From Pelagophyceae sp. CCMP2097 (lineage: Eukaryota > Sar > Pelagophyceae): a stretch of 10,272 nucleotides of DNA. The stretch's first letter is position 1; each line of letters opens with the position of its first letter. Both the position numbers and the translations under genes were made by a program. Under the pieces are notes generated by a model. The model saw nothing but the letters and a program-made list of their open reading frames with translations. It was not told where the DNA came from and did no database searches. Where the stretch lies: NCBI GenBank assembly GCA_026770575.1, contig MU657621.1:19160-29431 (forward strand). The letters run 5' to 3'. Shown one piece after another: positions 1 to 8,100 of the stretch.

Positions 1-138
1 TGCCAGGGCATACGTCAGTGGCAGATGGTGTCATATTTTCATGTCAACAGCCGCCCCTCGATGTGCAGTCTCGGCTGCTTTCTTGGATCAGGTGGGTTTT
101 CACCCCAAATCAATCAAACACCCGGGATAGAACGCGTA
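1..138. other. Non-coding flank, nothing recognised
   Basis: Mixed-composition sequence left of the inverted-repeat element. I see no open frame with family resemblance, no RNA gene and no strong repeat. It may be intergenic or belong to a gene that lies outside the window. Confidence 0.4.
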
Positions 139-163
139 AAGCTGAAAGTTATCTAAATTTTAA
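139..163 (+). repeat. Left terminal inverted repeat, 25 bp
   Basis: This is the exact reverse complement of 1118-1142. A degenerate 17-bp direct copy with one mismatch lies at 198-214. Confidence 0.8.
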
Positions 164-248
164 AGCTTTAAGCGGCCTTTAAAACTGGAAATAGAGGAGT
201 TATCTAGATTTTAAGAGGGCTTATTTAAAATACCTCTCTCTCCGAGCC

Positions 249-268
249 TTTAAATAGGCCTATTTAAA
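249..268. repeat. Perfect 20-bp palindrome
   Basis: TTTAAATAGGCCTATTTAAA reads identically on both strands. It lies in the left subterminal part of the putative element. Directly after it, 264-277 (TTAAAACTGAGTTT) recurs as a direct repeat at 1090-1103 in the right subterminal part, tying the two ends together. Confidence 0.8.
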
Positions 269-299
269 ACTGAGTTTTGCTCGGATTTTAAGTGAGTTC

Positions 300-960
300 A
301 GCGAGTCACTCGCGTGATGAGAGGTCGGATGCCTTGCATATGGTCGATGCCGCCCGCGCCGATACCCGCGCCGCGCGACGAAGTTTGAACGAAAGGCACA
401 GCCGAAGTCGCTGGCGCGGGACGCCGCTTACTGAAAAAGTGGTCGGCTCGTTCGGTGCCCGCGGCGTCGCCGCCGCGCGCAGCTCCGGCGGCGAGGCGCC
501 CCCGCCGCCTTCCGGTGCGCTGTCTCGAAGTTCGGCTCAATTTATCGACGGGGCCGCGTCGTGGAGCGCGCCGCTGCACGCGTAAAGAATGGTGGTCCCG
601 CCAGCCGCGTCGCGGCGGCGCCGCCGCCCGTGGCTTCGTGGGCCCGTCGCTTCCGACACCCGCGCCCGGCTGTGGGCCCGCCGGCCGAGGTTTGAGAGTC
701 GGCGTTTTTGTATGCTTTTCCCTCTCGGGTCGATAACAAGGCGGCGCGGCGGCACTTTTTCTCGAAACTTCTGCCGACATCGCCCCCGCTGGGCCCGCCC
801 CGCCGTCGCAGTATGAAGCGAATGCAACGCCGGCGCCGCGCTTGGCGCGCTGCGCCGCGGTTGCAAGGCTCCTCCGTCGCACCGCGGCAGCGCTTTCGCT
901 TCAAACACGACCTATATGGGACCCAATCGTCGCCGTGGAGCCGCCGGAGGGCGTACCCCA
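300..960. other. GC-rich core of the TIR element, no gene recognised
   Basis: Several overlapping open frames exist on both strands, as expected from high GC. All are dominated by Arg, Ala, Pro and Gly without recognisable motifs, and none has splice-consistent continuations that I could follow. I see nothing here that supports a protein or RNA gene. A captured genomic segment is possible. Confidence 0.4.
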
Positions 961-1058
961 CGAGAGGCCAGTCAGCCGCGATAATGTCACTTCGGCATCC
1001 TGAAAATAGACTTGATAAAATTGCCTTTAAGCAGCTGACATCTTTTGTGTCTTAAAAG

Positions 1059-1078
1059 TTAAAATTTAGATAACTTTC
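1059..1078 (-). repeat. Subterminal copy of the TIR motif
   Basis: The 20 bases TTAAAATTTAGATAACTTTC are identical to 1118-1137, giving a direct repeat with 59-base periodicity just inside the right terminal inverted repeat. Confidence 0.8.
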
Positions 1079-1117
1079 GATTTTTGCGCTTAAAACTGAG
1101 TTTAAAACCCAGCTCAC

Positions 1118-1142
1118 TTAAAATTTAGATAACTTTCAGCTT
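1118..1142 (-). repeat. Right terminal inverted repeat, 25 bp
   Basis: This is the exact reverse complement of 139-163. It lies 177 bases upstream of the Dus1 start codon. Confidence 0.8.
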
Positions 1143-1319
1143 AACTCGGGCCGTCGCCGGCGAAATTGAAAATAATGCAACACCCCCCTATTGTATAAGC
1201 TTCCGTTCCGAGTCGGGGGACCGAGGCGCCGGACGCGACGCGTGTCGTGGACGATCTGGGCCCGGACGAGCAGAGTTAGACAAGGCGTCTTTGGGCCCTC
1301 GCGGACCGCCGTTTCGGCC
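1143..1319 (+). promoter_or_regulatory. Dus1 upstream region with a TATAAG box-like site and a 7-codon upstream ORF
   Basis: Between the right inverted repeat and the Dus1 ATG there is a TATAAG at 1194-1199. An upstream ATG at 1175 opens a seven-codon frame that stops with TAA at 1196-1198, out of frame with the main ATG. If transcription starts upstream of 1175, this short ORF would lie in the leader and could lower translation. If TATAAG acts as a core promoter element, transcription would start later and omit it. The transcription start is not determinable from sequence. Confidence 0.3.
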
Positions 1320-4300
1320 ATGGGGAACCCGTTCGACTCGGCGGCGGCGCGGATCCATCCAGTCGCACGGGCGGCCGACGACGCCGCGGTGCCAGAGGCT
1401 GCCGCCGACGGCGCCGAGTCGGCTCCACCGAAGAGGAAGAAGAAGAAGGACAAGACTCCGGAGGCCGAGGCTGTAGCGCGCCTGCCCGCCATGGGCGACG
1501 CCGTCGTCGTGCAAAAGTCGTCGGGCGCCGTCTTTGGCGTCGTCTCAGAGGTCAAGCGCGCCAAGAAACGCAAGGCGGACCGCGGCGACACTTTGTACGT
1601 CCTGCGCACTGCCGACGACGCGGCGTGGTCGACGCGGCTGACGCACCTCGACTGGGCCTTTGCGCCCGCCGCCGCGCCGCTCGACGCCGACGCGCCGACG
1701 CGGGCCCTCCGCGCGTCGGCCGTCGGCGGCGCGCTCCGCGGCGGCGGCCGCATCGTCGCGCCCATGGTCGGCGGGTCCGAGCTCGCCTTCCGGTGCGGCG
1801 ACTTTGCGGCGACGGAGACTTTCCTTTGCCTTTGATCACCTGGACGCGCACCACCGCAATAGGCTGATGTGTCGGCGCTACGGCGCCGCGCTGGCGTACA
1901 CGCCCATGATCGAGGCCGACAAGTTTATCGCCGACGAAGTGCGGCGCCGCGTCCCTGAAAGGACGGGAGCGCGCGGGCCCCTCTGCGGTCTCTCTGCGTC
2001 CCCTTCTGCGTTCATCGACGCCCGGTCGTAGGCGCACCGCTTGCGCTACCTGCAGACGCACGCGCTGGACCGGCCGCTGGTGGCGCACTTTTGCGGCAAT
2101 GACGCTCGGACCGTCGGCGAAGCGTGCCGCCTCGCGATGGCGACCGGGGGTGTCGACGCTGTCGACCTCAACCTCGGCTGCCCGCAGCGCGTCGCCTTCA
2201 GCGGCCACTACGGCGGGGAAACCGCGTCGGACTCTATAATCGTCCGCCTACAGAGGTCTCCTATAAAGCCTCGTCTTCGTCGAAGCAAGGAAGTGCCATT
2301 CAAGGGTCCTCTGACGATGCATGTGTGCGCAGGCTCGTACCTCCTCGGCGACGAGGACCGCCCGACGGTGCGGCGCGCCGTCGATCCGACCGGCGGACCG
2401 GCCAACGCGGACCGAGCGAGGACGGAGCGCTTCGGCTTTTGAGCGGCATCACAGGCCGGCGGGGAGGCGCGGTATCGGAAGCCGTTGAAAACGAACGAGG
2501 AAAGGAGCGCCGTTCGACTCGCGAGGCCGTCGTCGGGTCGTCCCGTCACCTCGCAAGACTGTGATTTGCAGGTGCTCGCGATTGTCGCGGCCATGCGCGC
2601 CGCCGTCGGCGCCGACGTGCCCGTGAGTTTGCCGCGGCGGGCCGGAGGCAAGGCAGCCGCGGGAGCCTCGAGGCCGCGGCGGGCGTCGAGTGCGCGATTG
2701 TAGGTCTGCGTGAAGATCCGCTTGCTCGAAAATGTCACACAGACGATCAAGCTCGTCGAGCAGCTGCGCGACGCCGGTGCGTGCGGCGCGGGATGGGCCT
2801 CAAAGGCCGCCCGGGGGCGCTGATCGGAGCCCTTGAGGACTCTGCAGCCCTCGAGGCCTCCACTCAGGCGCCGACGTCGTCGCCGTGCACGCGCGGCGCC
2901 GCGCGTCCTGGGAGCGCAAAGGACCCGGCGCGCGCGACGGGCCCGCCGACCTGGACCAGGTGCGGTTTGGGGGGGATGAAGCGCATCGAGCCTCTTCTTC
3001 GAAGCATCTCGACGGTCTTTCACATCGCGCGCCTCGTCAGCGCCGGCGTCGCAGGTCCGCGCGATCGTGCAAGCGACGCAGGGCACCGTCGCCATCGTCT
3101 CCAACGGCAACGCGCCGCGTCCACCGTTTGAAAACCCGAACCGTCGCAACAAGACGAACGCGAGCATCGCAGGCAACGTGCGGTCGCTCGCCGAGGCGCG
3201 CGCCGCGCTGGTACTCACGGGCGCCGCGGGCGTCATGTCGGCCGAGGCGCTGCTGGACGACCCCTCGCTCTTCTCCGACGACCACGAGGCGGCAAAGGGC
3301 GAAGCGCGCGGCCTCGACCTCGCTCTCGAGTATTGCGGCCTCGTGCGCTTGCACGGCAACCCGGCGGGCTACTCGAGCATCGCGTTTCACTGCCGGCGCA
3401 TGGCGCGCGCGGCGCTGGTCAAGTACGACGCGCTCGAAGACTTGTGCCACGGCGGCGCCCGCAAAGCGCGAAAGTCCACGGTCGGGACCGACTGGCGAAG
3501 ATAATCGAGACATTCGAAACACTCGAGAGCAACCGTCGACCGACCGAGACGGCCCCGAGACTCGTGCGATGGACGCCTTGTCCGACGGCGCTCGCAGGCT
3601 CGCCGGCGCCGCGGTTGAGGACGCCGTCGAGGCGCGTCGCGCGTACCGCGTTGCGTGTATCGTGCACAGTGTCGACAGCGGGTCCACCGCGCGCGCGCGC
3701 CGCAGGTCCTCGAGCGCTGCGTCGCCTACGAGGCCGACGCGTCGCTGCGCGTTTCAGCGCCCCGAGACGTTGTCGGAGCGACGTCGAGCGGACGAGAGCG
3801 CGCGACGGCGAGAGGAAGAGACCGTTCAAGGGGTTTGGCACCTCTGCGGGCGGCGCAGGGTCAGGAATTGTCGCCGCGGCGGGGCCTCGATGCGTCTGGC
3901 GCGCCGGGTCGCGGACGCGGGCTCCTCTTCGGCCCAATACAGAGGCCCTCTACTACAGGCCCTCTACTTCAGAGGCTCGAGACCACGGCGGTCCGAGACT
4001 ACGGCGGTCCGAGACCTCGGGAGGCTCGAGAGCCCTCTACGGGTCCCATACGGGCCCTATTTTTTCGGCAGCCCTCTACGACAGAGGCCCTCTACGACAG
4101 AGGCCTCTTCGGGCCCTCACGGGTCGTCTCCTGCGAGTCCGCTGCGGGTCTGCCGCGGTCCCACGCGCGAGTTTTTGTCGTTCAAGTGTCCCATACGTGT
4201 CTTATGCGGTCGCTCGAGTCTCGACGCAGGTTCGTCGTCGACGCGGCGAAGAAGAAGCGCGCCACGGCGCTTGAGAATCAGCGGTCGAACCAAAAGTCTG

Positions 4301-4775
4301 CGAGGTGCGTGTCTTGGGCCTTTTGTGGGTCAAAACGGCGTCGTTCCACGAGGGAGTCGCGCGCTAGGCTGCGCTTCGAGGAGCGCATGATCCGAAAGGC
4401 CAAGCGCGAGAAGCGACCGCTCGACTTTTACATCAAGCAGGGTGCGCGGGCCTTTCAAAGGCCAGCCGCGAGCACTTGTGAAGACGACGACTCTAGGCTC
4501 CACGCCGCCTTCGGCGGCGGTCATCGCGAGGCTCGTGGGCGTCGCCGACGCGGCGGACCGCTTGAAGCAGTGGAACGCGGCCTTTAAGCAGCACTGCTTC
4601 AAGCACCACCTCGGCGGCAAGGAAGGTGCGCTGTCTCTGAAGACGGCGAGGTGCCTGAGGCTCCGACGCCACAATGACGCTGGCCGACGTTTCTCCGCTA
4701 GGCTGCCCACGCGGCGATTCCTGCGCGTTTATCCACGACCACGTCGAGGACGACGCCGACCTCGTCGCGGGGTAG
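1320..4775 (+). CDS. DUS1: tRNA-dihydrouridine(16/17) synthase, Dus1 type, with C-terminal CCCH zinc finger (14 exons)
   Basis: Dus1 enzymes reduce uridines 16 and 17 in the tRNA D-loop using FMN and NAD(P)H. Modelled exons: 1320-1792, 1863-1938, 2032-2212, 2333-2367, 2572-2622, 2704-2776, 2868-2959, 3055-3106, 3173-3480, 3706-3746, 4230-4304, 4368-4441, 4497-4625, 4702-4775; total 1,734 nt, 577 aa, in phase throughout. Residues 1-140 are an Ala-rich, basic extension (PKRKKKKDK, KRAKKRK) with a possible SH3/Tudor-like strand pattern near 56-105. The barrel begins at RIVAPMVGGSELAFR (from about 144), then RYGAALAYTPM, HFCGND and NLGCPQ with catalytic Cys233, CVKIR (Lys276), VHARR (His304), SNGN (343-346) and GVMSAE (364-369). 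These match Dus1 rather than Dus2-4. A helical domain follows to about 447. The tail is Lys/Arg-rich (468-505), then a CCCH finger: C544-X10-C555-X5-C561-X3-H565. The start is the first in-frame ATG. Weakest joins: around 3480-3746 and the 3746/4230 junction. The identity is secure; the exact tail is less so. Confidence 0.88.
2213..2332 (+). other. Dus1 intron 3, GC-AG, length divisible by three and without stops
   Basis: Joining 2212 to 2333 gives GHYG-SYLLGDED, the Dus1 GHYGAFL-type continuation. Only a GC donor (G|GCGGGG) has the required phase; every nearby GT has the wrong phase. The 120 bases are in frame and open, so retention would insert 40 residues just after the active-site loop. 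The alternative is that it is a translated insertion. Confidence 0.65.
3107..3172 (+). other. Dus1 intron 8, GC-AG, with GGCAACG at both boundaries
   Basis: Removing these 66 bases restores SNGN-VRSLAEA, matching the Dus NGN(I/V)xS/TLED motif. GGCAACG occurs at 3106-3112 across the donor and at 3173-3178 plus the preceding G across the acceptor. The segment is open and in frame, so unspliced mRNA would add 22 residues to the barrel. Confidence 0.7.
3747..4229 (+). repeat. Long Dus1 intron 10 with tandem palindromic repeats
   Basis: The largest intron of the gene is filled from about 3935 to 4120 with short repeats. CAGAGGCCCTCTAC-type units, each containing the palindrome AGAGGCCCTCT, recur at about 3940, 3955, 4072 and 4085-4105. 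CACGGCGGTCCGAGAC-type units occur in tandem at 3983-4014. The upstream boundary is tentative: a GC donor at 3747 joins ASL to FVVDAAKKK in phase. The repeats explain the length and suggest local slippage or a decayed insertion. Confidence 0.55.
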
Positions 4776-5171
4776 AAACAACTCGCTACGGCAGGAGACG
4801 CCCGCCTAACGCGCTGGCTGGTAAAGTCCTAGCCCCTTTTCTTTGGAAAACGCCTAACGCGCGCGCGGCCGAAAGAGGCCTATGACGCGGCCTCGAGTGC
4901 TAACGTCGGTTTCCACGGCATTTCCGACCGACTGTCACGCCGGACGGGGCCCTCCGAGGGCGCAGCGCGCGCCGCCGGCGTCGGTCGAGAGAAGAGGTCG
5001 AGTGCTGTAAAAAGGCGGAGAATCGAGCTTTGATGGCTCCTAAAGGGGGTTTGCTGCGTCGATGCGGAGCTGGTCTCGGCACGGCGGGGGGTGCGAACGT
5101 GGCCGGCATGCGCATCGGCGTGTATGGGGTTTGCGGTGGGTCGCGCTGCCCGCGGTAAAAAAACGCGCGCC
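4776..5171. other. Convergent intergenic region between Dus1 and MYB
   Basis: These 396 bases separate the two stop codons and must hold both 3' ends. A 12-bp direct repeat CGCCTAACGCGC occurs at 4803-4814 and 4851-4862. A TGTAA pentamer lies at about 5006 (+), and a run of A at 5157-5163 (T-run in the MYB sense) directly follows the MYB stop. Neither is a firm polyadenylation signal. Open frames across it on both strands are compositional. Confidence 0.5.
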
Positions 5172-8100
5172 TCAGGCCTGCGCGGCCGCCTCTGGCGCCG
5201 CGTCCGCGTCTTCGGCGCGCGCGGCGAAGAGCTTCTTGGAGGCGAGGAGCGTGGCGACGGTCGACGGGATCTCGACCTTTGGCGCGGCGGGCCCCCAGCC
5301 GCCGCTCGTGTAGTCCTGGCCGTTGGGCGATATAAATTCAGCCTGCGCCGCGCGGTCTTGGGCCACGGTGCCCTGCCGCCGCTGCGGTGGGTCCGAGGGC
5401 AGCTCAATGGCCAGGTCGCAGCAGACCTAGATCGGGGCGGTCACTCTGGAACCATCGCGGCACGGATGCCTCTTGTAAGGCGCTCAACGTGCATCCACGA
5501 CGCCTCGCACCGGCGTCCATCGAGCCCCCGCGATGCCGCTCTCGGTCACTGTGCCGGTTTCCGAGTTTTCGGTTTGCGCGTGGCGCGGCCGCGGGCGTCT
5601 ACGCCGCCAAAGACCAAGCCGCACGACGCGGCGGCGATGTACACGGCGCCGCGGCCGCGGTGCGACTCCATCGACTCGAGGGCGTCCGTCGCCTCGCGCA
5701 CGCTGAAGAGCGGCGTGCGCGACCCGCTGCGCGTGTTGTGCAGCGGCGAGAGGCCGTGGAGCATGCCCGCGGGCGTCTTGAGCATGGGCCCGCAGGGCGT
5801 CAGGCCCGTGCGGCCGTGGTACGGCGCGCCGTGGAAGAGGTCGTCGCCGCCGTGGTGCGACGTCGACGTCTCGGAGCCATCGTGGAACCGCGGCGCGTCA
5901 AAGGAACGGCCGAAGGGCCGCGCGCCGTCGCCGAAGCGGTCGGGCGACGCGCGCGGGAAGCCCCCGCGGTCGCCCTTGGGCGCGTCGCGCCGCGGCGACG
6001 CGTGGTACGACGCCGCGCCGTACGGCGACGGCGAGCCCAAGTCGAACTTGTCGTCGAGGCTGCGCGGCGTGTGACCCGTCAGGTCCACGGCGCCGAGGAT
6101 GCCCCTGTGCGCCACCTCCATCGTTTCAAAGGCCACGTCGAGGTCCACGTCCAGCCGCGACGCGCTCCCGCGCCCTTCGTCGTCGTCGTCGTCGCCGGCG
6201 TCGAGCGAGAGGAACGAGTCGTTGTAGTCGCCGTGCGTGTCTTTGCCTGCGGCGGCGCGCGTCAGCGTGGCCACGACGTCGAGGCGCTCGTCGACGCCGC
6301 CTCGGGCCGCAACAAGAAACACACAGCCACGCACCAAAGCTTCCGAAGAGGTCGAGCGCCTCGGACGGCGACGGCGGCGCCGTGCCGAGGCGCGGCGCGG
6401 GCGACGCGCCCGCGGGCGACGCGCCGTACGCCGCGCGCCGTGGCGACGCCTCGGGCGACGCGCGCGGCGACTCGCGCATCACCGGCGCCGGCGCCGGCGC
6501 CGCGCTCGCTGCCGCCGGCTCCTCGGCGCCGGCCGGCGCCGCCGCCGTGTCGTCGGGCTTCTCCAGGGCGGCGCCGGGAGCGGCCCGCTTCGGCGCGCGC
6601 TGCTTGAAGCCAGCGTCGGGCTCCTTCTCGTCGCGGTCGATGCGCTCCATGGCCGCGCGCGCGCACGCGATTGTCGCCGTGTCGCGCAGCGCGTCTTCCG
6701 ACTTTTCCGCAATGCCAAACATGGCGCTCTTCTTGCGGCGAAAGGCCGAGTTCCAGCCTAGAGGCCCGTTCTGGGCTCGCCAGGGACGCACAGGCCCTAT
6801 AGGCACGCCCCTGGCCTCGCTCGGTCCGCGTTTCCGACGGACGCTGCGTCCGTGCGATTCTTGACGGCGTTTTCGGCGCGACCCGGCAGCAGCTTGGCGA
6901 TCTTCGTCCACGCGTTGCCCCAGCGCAGCTGCGCCTCGGCCAGGATCGTGTCCTCGTCGACGGTCCACCCGCCCTTCTTCAGGTTGGGGTCCAGGTGGTT
7001 CGTCCACCGCTCGCGGCACTGCTTGCCTAGACCAAATCCTCCGAGGAAACCTTCCGAGGATACAACAACGCTCGAGACGAAGGCACTCGAAGATCACCAG
7101 TCCACTCCCCGCAACCGTCGACGCCCGCGACCGATGGAGGATCGCCGTGGTCCAGCGGCGACACCCCGGACCGTAGATCAAAAAGGTCAAAGGGTCGATG
7201 CAAAGGACCGTCTCTCGAGGGGCTGCATGGACGGAGCCGTCGAGAAGGGTCTGTCTCGAGGCAGCCCCGGAGGCACCTGTGACCGCCCGGCCCCCGCGAC
7301 ACCAGAGACCGCCCGGCCCCGGAGACTCGAGGGCCCGCCTCTCGAGGACCCCTTGCCTCTTCACGGAGCCGCGGTAGCTTTCCTTTTCGAGGAAACGCCG
7401 CGTCGCGGACCGATGCGGCCCGGGATGCGTTCCGCGATTTGCATCCACGTCAGGCCGCCGGCGCGCATGCAATCGATGATGATGCGGTCCTCGTCCTCGG
7501 TGAACGCGCCCTTGACGAGGCCCGCGCGCAGGACCTTTTGCCTAGGAAAAATTCCGATCATGCTCGAGGATTCGATGGTGTTTTAAAGTATCGAAGGGCA
7601 GACTTTAGTCGGAAGACGCGAGGCGAGCCTCGACCTCGACGGCGGCGGCGGCGCCAGAGGCCCACCGGCGCAGAGCCCCGGCGGCGCCAGGTGACGCGCA
7701 TGTGGCGACGAGGAGAGCGCACCCTTCGTGCCCGTGGCTTCTGCTGCCGCCCACGGCTCAGGGACCACCGCCCACTCTGGGAGCCCCGTCGTGACTGCGA
7801 CGGTCCGGGGCAACGATTTCGGTCTCGCCCGTCGTCCCCATCGCTTCAGGGCCTCTCACGACACCGTTTTCGCCGTCGGGACAGTGACTGGTTTTCCAAC
7901 CGGATTTCGCCGACGCGGCACGACGCGCCACCGGTGGAGGCACTGCATGTCGGACCGACCGTGGCCCGCGAGGTGCACCTAACGGACCGTTGCACACGAC
8001 GCGCGCCACAAGAGCCCAAAGGCGCAGCAAGGCCCATAAGGCCGCGGTGCGGCCGCGGTCGAACGCGGCCCTGAGACTAAGTCTCGAGAGCGCTCTCCGA

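Larger units (their letters stand above)
139..1142. mobile_element. Putative non-autonomous TIR element (MITE-like), about 1.0 kb
   Basis: Perfect 25-bp inverted repeats bound this segment (139-163 and 1118-1142; the outer end begins AAGCTGAAAGTTATC). The outer 150 bases on the left and about 130 on the right are AT-rich and carry further copies of the terminal motif. The centre (about 300-960) is strikingly GC-rich. Terminal inverted repeats plus repeated subterminal motifs are typical of non-autonomous DNA transposons. I see no transposase: open frames in the core are arginine-rich and compositional, without family motifs. No clear target-site duplication flanks it (left flank ends CGTA, right flank begins AACT), so either the insertion is old or the true ends differ slightly. 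It ends 177 bases before the Dus1 start codon, so it may contribute promoter sequence. An alternative is a promoter region with an inverted pair of binding sites. Confidence 0.55.

Noticed and set aside
298..961. Long open frames on both strands in the 300-960 core
   Set aside because: They are mutually overlapping, Arg/Ala/Pro-rich and without family motifs; high GC depletes stop codons.
1191..1319. In-frame upstream extension of Dus1 exon 1
   Set aside because: It begins at TTG, not ATG, and overlaps the TATAAG and leader-like sequence; the ATG at 1320 is the first in-frame ATG.
2041..2442. Reading Dus1 straight through 2213-2332 as one exon
   Set aside because: Open, but it would insert 40 non-homologous residues into GHYG-SYLL right after the catalytic loop; an intron is more likely, though not proven.
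4880..5407. 175-codon minus-strand frame across the intergenic region
   Set aside because: It overlaps the last MYB exon in a different frame and is Arg/Pro-rich; it is a compositional shadow.
5387..6607. 406-codon plus-strand frame opposite the MYB C-terminal exons
   Set aside because: It is Arg/Ala/Val-rich and lies antisense to exons supported by phase and continuity; no motif is recognisable.
7542..7931. GT donor at 7931 for MYB intron 7
   Set aside because: Same phase as the GC donor but it removes the structural Trp of the repeat, which every other complete repeat keeps.
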